DNA from: JADLHS01 sp964594985
GTDB lineage: Bacteria > Verrucomicrobiota > Verrucomicrobiia > Limisphaerales > JADLHS01
DNA length: 64,000 nt
Direction of reading: 5' to 3'
NCBI GenBank assembly: GCA_964594985.1
Contig: CAZQNQ010000011.1
Span: 62,001 to 126,000 of the forward strand
Below the pieces are notes generated by a model. That model worked only from the letters and a program-made list of their open reading frames with translations, did no database searches and was not told the DNA's origin. A program made the position numbers and the translations under genes. Positions 26,008 to 34,018 of this stretch are shown one piece after another. Within the stretch, counting starts at the first letter, position 1, and every line of letters begins with the position of its first letter.

Positions 26008-26079
26008 GTAGCAGCCGACGTAAGGAGGCTCACTCTCCAGTGCCGATAAAAATTTGAGCCTCCTTACGTCGGCTGCTAC
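26008..26079. repeat. GTAGCAGCCGACG hairpin element, copy 1
   Basis: 25-bp perfect inverted repeat, starting GTAGCAGCCGACGTAAGG (26008-26032) and ending CCTTACGTCGGCTGCTAC (26055-26079), with a 22-bp loop. It lies between converging genes, and its right end contains the stop codon of the BtpA-family gene. A second copy lies inside a coding gene at 38907-38999. Confidence 0.9.
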
Positions 26080-26882
26080 GAAAGCTTGGCGTGCGCGGCC
26101 ATGAATTTCTCCACGCGCTTGGCTTCCACCGCGCGCGACCAGTGCCCGCCTTGTTTGAACTCCGAACCAACGATGAAGCCATCTGCCGCGCTGAAGAATG
26201 ATTTCAGATTGGCCGCCCTCACACCTGAACCGAGATAAACCGGCAGGCGGGTTTTCTTCTTCACGGCGAGCACATCGGTGCTTTGCGGGGCGTCGCCTGT
26301 GACCGCACCCGTAACGATCACCGCGTCACCTCGCATGAACTCCACCGCATGCGCCGTCTCGCCGATGCCCACATCAGCGGTGATGGCGTGGGAACTGTGC
26401 TTCTTCTTTACGTCGGTCCACACCCGCACCCTATCCGCGCCAATCGTGCGGCGATAGCGCAGGAGTTCAGCCGCCGAAGACTGGATAATCCCTTCGTCGG
26501 CGACATGGGCGAAGGCGAAACCTTCCGCGCGGATGAAGTCTAATCCAGCGGCCTGCGCCACGGCCATGGCTTCGAGATTTGCGCCAGCGAGAATCTGGAT
26601 GCCGCAGGGGAGTTGGCTCGCCTGCTTCACGGCCCGGGCGATGATGGCCATGCTTGCCACGATTTCCGGGCCGACCGTGCCGCGCAGGTAAGGCGTGTCG
26701 TGCATGTTCTCCAGCATCAAACCGTGAACGCCGGCAGCACGGAAGATTTTCGCCTCATGCAACGCCTGCTTCTCAATGTCCGCCAGCGACAGACCATGCG
26801 CGGGCGTGCCCGGCAACGCGCCGAGATGGATCATGGCGATGACGGGTTTGGCGGAGGAGAAAAGTGTTTCGCTCGCGTTCAT
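26076..26882 (-). CDS. BtpA/SgcQ family protein
   Basis: 268-aa TIM-barrel-type protein of the BtpA family (photosystem I assembly factor in cyanobacteria; SgcQ in enterobacteria). Conserved blocks include PVIAMIHLGALPGTP, GLMLENMHDTPY, GIQILAGAN, IRAEGFAFAHVADEG and FIVGSEFKQGG. In a non-photosynthetic organism the substrate is unknown; a sugar or nucleobase role is only guessed. ATG at 26882 (MNASETLF); the longer frame reads into a palindromic repeat. The TAG stop is supplied by the GTAGCAGCC repeat. Confidence 0.9.
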   Translation of the reverse strand: MNASETLFSSAKPVIAMIHLGALPGTPAHGLSLADIEKQALHEAKIFRAAGVHGLMLENMHDTPYLRGTVGPEIVASMAIIARAVKQASQLPCGIQILAGANLEAMAVAQAAGLDFIRAEGFAFAHVADEGIIQSSAAELLRYRRTIGADRVRVWTDVKKKHSSHAITADVGIGETAHAVEFMRGDAVIVTGAVTGDAPQSTDVLAVKKKTRLPVYLGSGVRAANLKSFFSAADGFIVGSEFKQGGHWSRAVEAKRVEKFMAAHAKLS

Positions 26883-26920
26883 GCTGGCGGCAGTGTAATT
26901 GCCGCAAGATTGAAAACCAA

Positions 26921-26986
26921 CCACGGATGAACACCGATGCACACGGATGGGAAATTTAATCCGTGTCAATCTGTGTTCATCCGTGG
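26921..26986. repeat. CCACGGATGAACAC palindromic element
   Basis: Inverted repeat with ends CCACGGATGAACAC and GTGTTCATCCGTGG and inner CACACGG/CCGTGT, 66 bp. It fills the gap between the BtpA-family start and the YkgJ stop. Confidence 0.82.
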
Positions 26987-27400
26987 CTAAAGTTCCTGCT
27001 TTCCGCGTTGGAGAATTCCCTGCACCTCCTCCGTGGTGCGTTGTGTGGCGGCGGAAACAAGGCGGATGTATTCATCGTCACCGACCTCGCGCGGGATGGC
27101 GCGACAGTATTTTTCCGCACCGGGATATTTCCAGAGGTTGGGGAAGTCGCGACACTGCTGCGGCTTTACGGCTTGAATGGAACAGAGATTGCCCTCCAAC
27201 AACACACACGCGCCGTCAGGCTTTTCCTGCAATGCGAGGCCGCGCCGGTCGTGTTGCAACCGGGTGTAGCGTTGGATGAAATCGGGTTCGCTGAGTTGAA
27301 GAAATGCAGCGATGCGCGTGATGTCGGCCTCGGTCAGGCGCACCTGACCGGGCCAGCGACAGCAGGCGGTGCAACGTTGGCAGTCGTGAAAGACGGGCAT
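26987..27400 (-). CDS. YkgJ family cysteine-cluster protein
   Basis: 137 aa with the CxxCxxCC metal-binding signature at residues 7-14 (CQRCTACC), a mid cysteine in CVLLEGNLCSI and QCRDFPNLW. The family probably binds zinc or an Fe-S cluster; no activity has been settled. ATG at 27400. It is on the same strand as, and 104 bp upstream of, the BtpA-family gene. Confidence 0.9.
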   Translation of the reverse strand: MPVFHDCQRCTACCRWPGQVRLTEADITRIAAFLQLSEPDFIQRYTRLQHDRRGLALQEKPDGACVLLEGNLCSIQAVKPQQCRDFPNLWKYPGAEKYCRAIPREVGDDEYIRLVSAATQRTTEEVQGILQRGKQEL

Positions 27401-27427
27401 GGTTAAACCACGAAGGAAACCATTTTA

Positions 27428-27512
27428 ACGCCGAGGCGCAGAGAACGCCGAGGTTCGCAAAGAAAAGTCTTTTGTCTCTGCGTTTCTCCGCGACCTCCGC
27501 GTCTTCGCGTTG
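27428..27512. repeat. AACGCCGAGGCGCAGAG imperfect inverted repeat
   Basis: The left half has AACGCCGAGGCGCAGAGAAC and the right half, read in reverse complement, has the related AACGCGAAGACGCGGAGG and AACGCAGAGAC series. The halves are separated by about 15 bp. This is another small repeat between genes (YkgJ start and galK stop). Confidence 0.65.
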
Positions 27513-27559
27513 ATCGGTTTTGGATTCGTGTCCACTGGGGTCCACTCGTGGTTTCAATC

Positions 27560-28750
27560 TCAGTTCGCGCCGTCCACCACCTGGCAGACCAGCGGCGTCA
27601 TCTTCACGCCGATGGCTTTTTCGTAGCCAGCGGTCATGTGCGCGATGAAGCTCTCGGCCTCGTGATGCTTGACCATGTTGATGGTCGCGCCGCCGAAACC
27701 GCCGCCGGTCAAACGCGCGCCGAGACAGGCCGGATGTTTGCGGGCAAGGTCCACGAGCACGTCGAGTTCCTTGGTGCTGTTCTTGAGAAAATCTCGTGAG
27801 CTTTCGTGGCTCTGAAACATGAACTGGCCGAACTGCGCCATGTCATCGGTGCGCAGCGCACGTTCCCCAGCGACGACGCGGGCGATCTCGCTGACGACGT
27901 GATGCGCGCACTCGAATTCGCGCTGGGTCAACTGGCTCTTCGCAGCGAGCACTTGTTTCAGTTCCACCGTGCGGAGAAATTTCACACCCAGTTTGCGGGC
28001 GGCGGCCTCGCAGTTGTCGCGCAGTTCCTTGTATTCGCCGCCGACGAGTTCGTGTTTCACGAGCGAGTTGCAGACAACCATGGCGATGCCGGACAACGGC
28101 GCATGACCGACCGTGAGCGATTCGCAATCAATCTCCATGACGTGCGCCGCCTTGCCGAACAGCGAAGAGGTCTGATCGAGAATGCCGCAGGGCACCCCGA
28201 CGAATTCGTTTTCCGCCGCGCGACAGAGCTTCGCGAAATTCATGCGCTCGGCCGGATTGACGTTGGGCAACACGCCTTTGGTGTCGGGCGTAGGCGGTGT
28301 GCCGAGGCCGATGTCTTTCAGCGTATAGGGCGAGAGGCGGCGCACGGTCATGGCGGTGGCGACTTCGAGCGCGGCGGAACTGCTCATGCCCGCGCCCATC
28401 GGCAGCGTGCTGTGGATGGCGGCGTTGAAACCGGTGAAATTCACGCCCCGTTTCTTGAGCTGGACGAGCACGCCTTTGACGTAGTTGGCCCAGGTCGCGG
28501 CGGGGTTCGGTTTGATGTCGCTGATGGAGAAAACTTCGGCGTTCGGGAACGCGGTGGAGACCAGTTCGACCTTGCCGTCGGTGCGCGGCGCCGCCGCGAT
28601 GTAGATGTATTTGTCCACCGCCACGGACATGACGAGGCCGTTGTTGTAGTCGGTGTGGTTGCCGAGCACTTCGAGCCGACCGGGGGCTTGAACGACGTGC
28701 GTGGGCGTTTGATGAAAATGCTTTTTGAACAGTGCGGCTGCGTCTTGCAT
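27560..28750 (-). CDS. galK: Galactokinase
   Basis: GHMP-superfamily sugar kinase, 396 aa, ATP:galactose 1-phosphotransferase. Motifs: sugar-binding GRLEVLGNHTDYNNG (about 24-38), ATP loop PMGAGMSSSAALEVA, GILDQTSSLFG with the catalytic Asp, and RLTGGGFGGATI near the C-terminus. The canonical GEHTDY is GNHTDY here, so a residue that contacts the sugar is changed from Glu to Asn; substrate range may differ. ATG at 28750. It ends 144 bp before the YkgJ gene. Confidence 0.93.
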   Translation of the reverse strand: MQDAAALFKKHFHQTPTHVVQAPGRLEVLGNHTDYNNGLVMSVAVDKYIYIAAAPRTDGKVELVSTAFPNAEVFSISDIKPNPAATWANYVKGVLVQLKKRGVNFTGFNAAIHSTLPMGAGMSSSAALEVATAMTVRRLSPYTLKDIGLGTPPTPDTKGVLPNVNPAERMNFAKLCRAAENEFVGVPCGILDQTSSLFGKAAHVMEIDCESLTVGHAPLSGIAMVVCNSLVKHELVGGEYKELRDNCEAAARKLGVKFLRTVELKQVLAAKSQLTQREFECAHHVVSEIARVVAGERALRTDDMAQFGQFMFQSHESSRDFLKNSTKELDVLVDLARKHPACLGARLTGGGFGGATINMVKHHEAESFIAHMTAGYEKAIGVKMTPLVCQVVDGAN

Positions 28751-28773
28751 GAATGAGATGGTTGGAACAGGGA

Positions 28774-29049
28774 TTACAGGTGATTGAACTTCCGGGCGAG
28801 GGCGAAGTCTTTTTCCGTCAGGCCGCCGGCATCGTGCGTCGTGAGGACGAGCGTCACCTTGTTCCAGCGGATGTCAATGTCGGGATGATGCCAGGCTTTT
28901 TCGGCGAGTTTGGCGACGGCGGTGACGAACTTGATGGCGGCCGGAAAATCCTTGAACGCGAATGTCCGCACGATGGTCTTACCGCGCTGGCGCCAATCGG
29001 GAACCGTCGCGAGCGCGGACTTGATCTGGGCGGCATTCAATTTGGCCAT
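28774..29049 (-). CDS. 4a-hydroxytetrahydrobiopterin dehydratase
   Basis: Pterin-4-alpha-carbinolamine dehydratase (PhhB/DCoH), 91 aa, normal length. The catalytic signature is EKAWHHPDIDIRWNKVTLVL, with the paired His residues, followed by THDAGGLTEKD. It recycles the pterin cofactor of aromatic amino acid hydroxylases; no hydroxylase is in the window. ATG at 29049. It lies 23 bp upstream of the galK start on the same strand. Confidence 0.95.
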   Translation of the reverse strand: MAKLNAAQIKSALATVPDWRQRGKTIVRTFAFKDFPAAIKFVTAVAKLAEKAWHHPDIDIRWNKVTLVLTTHDAGGLTEKDFALARKFNHL

Positions 29050-29106
29050 GACATATTTATGCCGAAACCGTGGCGCTGGGTCACGCCGAAAGGCGCGAAA
29101 TTCGCC

Positions 29107-30603
29107 TCATTTATTGTCTGATTTGAACAAGGTGCGTCCCGCCAGATAAACCGTGAAGGCGACCGCAAAACCAACGAACCACGCGTAGTGATACAGATCG
29201 CTCCAGAGTGCCGGAATGAGATCACGTTTCAGGAGCTTCACCTCGACCAGAAATCCCGGGAGACTGGGCAGGATGGCGAGGAGGAGCGCGACCAGTGCCG
29301 TAATGCTGAAGCCGGAGTGGAAGCGATACTGACCATTGGGTTGATACAGAGCGACGAGATCAAGTTTGCGCCGTCGCCAGACAAAGTAATCCGCGATGAG
29401 AATCCCACCAATTGGCCCGAGCAAGGCACTGTAGGCGATCAACCAGGTGAAGATGTAACCGTTCGGGTCGGCGACAAGTTTCCACGGCATCATCAAAACA
29501 CCGATGACGCCCGTGATGTAACCGCCGACGCGGAAGGAGATTTTCCGCGGAGCGAGGTGCGCAAAATCGTTCGCTGGGCTGACAACGTTGGCCGCGATGT
29601 TGGTGGCAAGTGTGGCAAGGCACAACGCCAGCATGGCGATGATGAGCACAGCGGGATTCGTGAAGCGCGTCAACACGTCCACCGGATCCCAGATGGTCGC
29701 GCCATAAATGATGGTGGTCGCCGAAGTCACCGCCACGCCGATGAACGAATACAGCGCCATCGTGGTCGGCAAACCCAGCGCCTGGCCGATGACTTGGTCG
29801 CGCTGGGATTTGGCGTAGCGCGAGAAGTCCGGGATGTTCAACGAGAGCGTGGCCCAAAAACCAATCATGCCGGTGAGCGCGGGGAAGAAGTAAGTCCAGA
29901 ATTGCCCGGTCTTGGCTTGGCCAGCATCAAAGGCGGACGGTTGTGAAAGGATTGGTCCAAAGCCGCCCGCCGCGCGATAGGCCCACCAGAGCAGCACCAG
30001 ACCAAGCGCGATGAGCAGCGGGGCTTTGATGTTCAGCAGGAAGCGGATGGTATCAATGCCGCGGTGGATGACCCACATGTTGATGCCCCAGAAAAAGAGG
30101 AAGCAAAGGAATTGCCCGCCGTTGATGCCGAACCAGTTGGTGACCGGCTCGGGTTGGATTTTGAAAAGAGTGATGATGATCTTGTAGATGGCGTTGCCAC
30201 CAATCCACGCCTGGATGCCGAACCAACCACAGGCCACCAGCGCCCGCAGCAATGCCGGAATGTTCGCACCCAGCGTCCCGAACGCCGCGCGGCAATAGAC
30301 GGGAAACGGGATGCCGTATTTTGTGCCGGCATGGGCGTTGAGGATCATCGGGATCAACACGATCAAATTGCCGAGAAAAATGGTGAGCACAGCCTGCCAC
30401 CAGTTCATGCCACCGCCAATGAGCGACGAGGCGAGCATGTAGGTCGGGATGCACGCGGACATGGAAATCCACAGGGCGGCGAAACTACCGGCGCGCCATT
30501 TGCGTTGCGCAGCGGAGACTGGAGCGAGGTCCGCGTTGAAGAGCGGGCTGGATTTCAGGTCGGTCTGCTGGCTTTCCGTGAGGTCGGCTTGAATGGCGTT
30601 CAT
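29107..30603 (-). CDS. NCS1 family nucleobase:cation symporter
   Basis: Inner-membrane transporter of 498 aa with about twelve hydrophobic helices. The N-terminal cytosolic region (SPLFNADLAPVSAAQRKW) and the first helix block (GSFAALWISMSACIPTYMLAS) are typical of NCS1 cytosine/uracil/allantoin/hydantoin permeases. NIAANVVSPANDFAHL and GGILIADYFVWRRRKLD are also conserved. Substrate is not certain; the nearby deaminase (25535) would fit cytosine. The ATG at 30603 is chosen, as the 39-codon upstream extension is not family-like. Confidence 0.94.
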   Translation of the reverse strand: MNAIQADLTESQQTDLKSSPLFNADLAPVSAAQRKWRAGSFAALWISMSACIPTYMLASSLIGGGMNWWQAVLTIFLGNLIVLIPMILNAHAGTKYGIPFPVYCRAAFGTLGANIPALLRALVACGWFGIQAWIGGNAIYKIIITLFKIQPEPVTNWFGINGGQFLCFLFFWGINMWVIHRGIDTIRFLLNIKAPLLIALGLVLLWWAYRAAGGFGPILSQPSAFDAGQAKTGQFWTYFFPALTGMIGFWATLSLNIPDFSRYAKSQRDQVIGQALGLPTTMALYSFIGVAVTSATTIIYGATIWDPVDVLTRFTNPAVLIIAMLALCLATLATNIAANVVSPANDFAHLAPRKISFRVGGYITGVIGVLMMPWKLVADPNGYIFTWLIAYSALLGPIGGILIADYFVWRRRKLDLVALYQPNGQYRFHSGFSITALVALLLAILPSLPGFLVEVKLLKRDLIPALWSDLYHYAWFVGFAVAFTVYLAGRTLFKSDNK

Positions 30604-30734
30604 GCAATAAACCGGTTCGCGACCGGTCGCTTGCAACGTAGTTAGACGGGGATACCGCAGGAAAAGCAAGCTTGAGTTCCAACCTGCGCAACTCCGGGCG
30701 TGAAAAGTTTTCGGCGGCATGGCATATCTGCGTC

Positions 30735-31232
30735 ATGCCGATCTATGAATTTGCCTGTCCGAAGTGCCGGAAGATTTACAGCTTCCTCTCGAAACGCGTG
30801 AATCCAGATCGCCTGCCCATGTGCCCCAAGTGTGGAAACAAGAAGCTGAAGAAGGAAGTCAGCCAGTTTGCGATGACGCGCGGATTAAAGGAGGCCAATG
30901 CCCATGCCGCAGGCGAAGCAAATGATCCTGCGGCCCCCGACCTGAACGATCCCCGGATGGAGCGGGCGATGTTAGAGATGGAACGTGACATGGCGCATCT
31001 CGACGAAAACAATCCGCGACACATGGCGCATATGATGCGCAAGATGAAGGACCTCATGCCGCCGGGTTCGATGCCGAAGGAAATGGACGTCGCCATCAAG
31101 CGGCTCGAAGCTGGCGAAGACCCGGAACAGATCGAGGCCGACATGGGCGAGGTGTTTGACCAACTGATGGGCGGTCCCGACGGATCGGGTGGGGGCAAAT
31201 ACACCAAGGACTCGGGTTTATACGATTATTGA
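30735..31232 (+). CDS. FmdB family zinc-ribbon protein
   Basis: 165 aa. The zinc ribbon is MPIYEFACPKCRKIYSFLSK with a second pair in MCPKCGNKK (Cys8/Cys11, Cys30/Cys33). The rest is acidic and Met-rich (NPRHMAHMMRKMKDLMPPGS), ending in GGGKYTKDSGLYDY. ATG at 30735. It is divergent from the NCS1 gene and lies 15 bp before the NUDIX gene, so probably co-transcribed with it. Function unknown. Confidence 0.88.
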   Translation: MPIYEFACPKCRKIYSFLSKRVNPDRLPMCPKCGNKKLKKEVSQFAMTRGLKEANAHAAGEANDPAAPDLNDPRMERAMLEMERDMAHLDENNPRHMAHMMRKMKDLMPPGSMPKEMDVAIKRLEAGEDPEQIEADMGEVFDQLMGGPDGSGGGKYTKDSGLYDY

Positions 31233-31247
31233 AGCAAAACTTTTAAC

Positions 31248-31709
31248 ATGGCTCACATCCACGAGAAAATTGATTTCACCGTCGCCATTTTCGTCGTTCA
31301 CGACCGGAAGGTGCTGCTCATCCATCATCGCAAACTCGACAAGTGGCTGCCGTTGGGCGGGCATATCGAGCTGGATGAAGACCCCGAGCAGGCGGCCTTG
31401 CGGGAAACAAAAGAGGAGAGCGGGCTGGAGGTCGAGTTGCTCGGTGAACGCCCGCCCACCACCGAACCGGGCACGCGCTCGCTCATCAACGCCCGGTTTC
31501 TCGACATTCATCGCATCAATGAAACCCACGAACACATCGGGATGATTTACTGGGCGCGACCCAAGAGTGGCGCGACCACGCTGGCCGTTGAAGAACACCA
31601 CGACATCCGCTGGTGTTCCGCAACGGAATTGGAATCGTTACACCCGCCGATGAGCAACGCGGTGAAGTGGTATTGCCGGAAGGCGATTGAGGAGATTTCA
31701 GCGGGGTAA
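31248..31709 (+). CDS. NUDIX hydrolase
   Basis: 153-aa nucleoside-diphosphate-linked hydrolase. The NUDIX box reads GHIELDEDPEQAALRETKEE then SGL (about 40-62), with the required REx2EE glutamates. The substrate cannot be read from the sequence. ATG start with the FmdB gene 15 bp upstream. Confidence 0.93.
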   Translation: MAHIHEKIDFTVAIFVVHDRKVLLIHHRKLDKWLPLGGHIELDEDPEQAALRETKEESGLEVELLGERPPTTEPGTRSLINARFLDIHRINETHEHIGMIYWARPKSGATTLAVEEHHDIRWCSATELESLHPPMSNAVKWYCRKAIEEISAG

Positions 31710-31712
31710 AGG

Positions 31713-31882
31713 GGAAACATTCAACATCGAACACTCAACATTCAACATCCAACATTTAACATCCAACATTTAACATCCAACATCGAACATCCAACATCGA
31801 ACATCCAACATCGAACATCCAATGAACTTCGCGCGTGCCAACCCTTGGATGTTGGGCGTTCGATGTTGGGTGTTGGTTGTTC
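31713..31882. repeat. AACATCC heptamer array with inverted partner
   Basis: About 110 bp of 7-bp period repeats, mainly AACATCC, AACATTT and AACATCG (31713-31822). A short inverted part (GGATGTTGGGCGTTCGATGT at 31846-31865 and onward to 31882) can pair back. It lies between NUDIX and the sigma factor. A shorter AACATCC array occurs inside the transketolase gene at 62690. Confidence 0.92.
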
Positions 31883-31939
31883 CCAAAATGCCCCGCAACC
31901 TTGAGCCGGGGCCGGTGTTGACCTAGCTTGCCAACGGTC

Positions 31940-32548
31940 ATGCCCGTCGAACTCGATCCCGATGCCGCCCTGATGCTCCGCGTCAAGCAGGGCGACACGA
32001 CGGCTTTTACGACGTTGGTGGACAAATACAAGCAGCCGGTGATGAATCTCGCTTGGCGCACGTTGCGGGACGAAACCGAAGCTGAAGACCTGGCACAGAA
32101 TGTTTTCGTCCAGGCCTGGAAATCCGCCGCGCGCTATCAGGCCACCGCGAAATTTTCCACCTGGCTCTTCACCATCGCCCGGAATCTGTGCCTGAATGAA
32201 ATCCGCCGCCGCACCCGGCATCCGGCAGAGTCTTTGGACCAAACCCGCGAAGACGATGGTGAGCAACCGCTGTTTCAAGTCGAAGATAAGCGCCTCACCG
32301 CCGCGCCGGACGAACTGTTGCGCGGCGAACTGGAACGCAAGGTGGATGAAGCGTTGGCTTCACTGCCGGAAAACCAGCGCCTCGCCCTCGTGATGTGCCG
32401 CCAGGAGGAATTGAGTTACGAAGAGATGGCCGAAGTGCTGGGTTGTTCCCTCTCCGCCACCAAATCCCTCATCCATCGCGCCCGGGAAACGCTCAAGGCG
32501 CGGCTCAAACCTTATCTCCAAACCGGCGTCTGGGAGGAAAAGAAATGA
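31940..32548 (+). CDS. ECF-type RNA polymerase sigma factor
   Basis: 202 aa. Sigma-70 region 2 (LVDKYKQPVMNLAWRTLRDE...DLAQNVFVQAWKS, about 25-75) and region 4 (LPENQRLALVMCRQEELSYEEMAEVLGCSLSATKSLIHRARETL is cut here into its helix-turn-helix part, about 135-180). ATG at 31940; a TTG 12 bp earlier is less likely. It heads a three-gene run with a likely anti-sigma factor and a DUF3106 protein. Confidence 0.95.
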   Translation: MPVELDPDAALMLRVKQGDTTAFTTLVDKYKQPVMNLAWRTLRDETEAEDLAQNVFVQAWKSAARYQATAKFSTWLFTIARNLCLNEIRRRTRHPAESLDQTREDDGEQPLFQVEDKRLTAAPDELLRGELERKVDEALASLPENQRLALVMCRQEELSYEEMAEVLGCSLSATKSLIHRARETLKARLKPYLQTGVWEEKK

Positions 32549-32591
32549 GAAACTTTGCCCCGCCGCCGGTTTTCAACAGAAAGGTCGTATC

Positions 32592-33113
32592 ATGAAACCA
32601 GACCCGGTCCATCAGAAACTCCGCGAAACCGCCTGGCGCCGACGGTTGACGCCCGCCGAACAAGCCGAATGGCAGGCCTGGCTCGCGGCCCATCCCGAAG
32701 CGCAGGCTGAGGCCGAACTGGACGCGGCGCTGGATGCGGCCCTCACCCATCAGGCAGATGCGCCCGTGTCCTCCAACTTCACCACGCGAGTGATGCAAGC
32801 CATCGAAGCGGACGCCCGCCGCGAAGCGCGTCCTGCGGCGCGACCCCAGACTTGGTGGCGCAAACTTATGCCCCGTTTTGCGGTTGCTGCGTTAGTGCTG
32901 TCGGTAAGCGCATTGGCTTACCGGCAATATCTGCGCGGGCAGCAAAAGCAGGAACTGACGGCGGCCGCAAAAGAAATCGCCAAGGCCCAGCCGCTGTCGA
33001 GTGCGACGGTGATCGAGGATTTTGAAGTGATCTTCAGCCTGACCGCTCCTGCCACCGTAGCTGACGAAAAACTGCTCGCATTGAGTGAAGAACTATTGGC
33101 GCTGAATCCATGA
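32592..33113 (+). CDS. Putative transmembrane anti-sigma factor
   Basis: 173 aa. The N-terminal cytosolic part (about 1-90, KLRETAWRRRLTPAEQAEWQ...PEAQAEAELD) has the layout of short anti-sigma domains but lacks the zinc HxxxCxxC motif. One membrane helix spans about 95-112 (FAVAALVLSVSALAYRQYL), and the outer part is about 60 residues. The call rests mainly on its place 43 bp after the sigma gene. Its stop overlaps the next start (ATGA). Confidence 0.75.
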   Translation: MKPDPVHQKLRETAWRRRLTPAEQAEWQAWLAAHPEAQAEAELDAALDAALTHQADAPVSSNFTTRVMQAIEADARREARPAARPQTWWRKLMPRFAVAALVLSVSALAYRQYLRGQQKQELTAAAKEIAKAQPLSSATVIEDFEVIFSLTAPATVADEKLLALSEELLALNP

Positions 33114-34018
33114 GCCGGCCCACGCACATCCTCCTCGGCTTTGCCCTCGGACTCCTGCTGGGACGAGGTGCTGGCTTTTGCGCCGGGACGAATGCGGCGC
33201 CTGCCCTCCCGCCCCTGCCGCCGCCGGCCATCATGCGGTCGCCCGTGGATGCGTTCCGCTCGTTATTGGTGATGCCAGCAGCCGACCGCAAAGCCCAGTT
33301 GGCGGCGCGACCGCCCGAAGTTCGGCAACGGTTGCTGGATATAATCCGCGAGTATCAATCGCTCACGCCCGAAGCGCGGGATTTGCGGCTCAAAGCCACG
33401 GAACTGCAATGGTATCTCAAACCGTTGATGACGGCTTCGCCCACCAATCGCGCGGCCCAATTGGAAACCATTCCAGAGAACCTGCGCGAGATGGTGGCGG
33501 TGCGCCTCAAACAATGGGACGCCTTCCCGTCAGGAATCCAGCGCCTGATGTTGACCAATCAAGCCGGCGCGGAATACTTCGTGAGCGGCACGGCGACCAA
33601 CAATTTCCCGCCCACACCATCGGGACTCATCCACAACCGGCTGCTGGATCGCTACAATCGCCTGTTTGAATTGACAGCAGACGAAAAGGAAAAAGTTCTG
33701 GCCAGCTTGTCGGAGGCCGAACGGCGCCAGATGCAAAAAACCCTGCAGGCTTACGAACGGCTGACCCCGCAGCAACGCGCCCAATGCGTCCGGTTGTTTG
33801 CCAAGTTTTCCGAACTCTCCAGCCCGGAACGGCAGGAGTTCTTGAAGAACGCGGAACGCTGGGCACAGATGACTCCGGCGCAACGCCAGTCGTGGCGGGA
33901 ACTCGTCAGCGCCGCGCCAAATATCCCGCCGCTGCCGCAACTGACGATCAAACGTCCACCGCCCTTCCCGCCCGGATTGCGCAAGAACCCAAACCCGCCC
34001 ACCACCAACGGCGGTTAG
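33110..34018 (+). CDS. DUF3106 domain-containing exported protein
   Basis: 302 aa with a signal peptide (LLGFALGLLLGRGAGFCAG). Helical repeats rich in LTPEARDLR, LSEAERRQM, LTPQQRAQC, LSSPERQEF and MTPAQRQSW are the DUF3106 hallmark, as in periplasmic proteins next to ECF sigma genes. It overlaps the anti-sigma gene by 4 bp, so translationally coupled. It may be part of the signal path to the sigma factor; that is inference. It also overlaps the end of ispE by 4 bp. Confidence 0.9.
   Translation: MSRPTHILLGFALGLLLGRGAGFCAGTNAAPALPPLPPPAIMRSPVDAFRSLLVMPAADRKAQLAARPPEVRQRLLDIIREYQSLTPEARDLRLKATELQWYLKPLMTASPTNRAAQLETIPENLREMVAVRLKQWDAFPSGIQRLMLTNQAGAEYFVSGTATNNFPPTPSGLIHNRLLDRYNRLFELTADEKEKVLASLSEAERRQMQKTLQAYERLTPQQRAQCVRLFAKFSELSSPERQEFLKNAERWAQMTPAQRQSWRELVSAAPNIPPLPQLTIKRPPPFPPGLRKNPNPPTTNGG

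Noticed and set aside
31713..31882. Possible CRISPR array
   Set aside because: The repeat unit is 7 bp with no spacers and no cas genes; it is a heptamer array.
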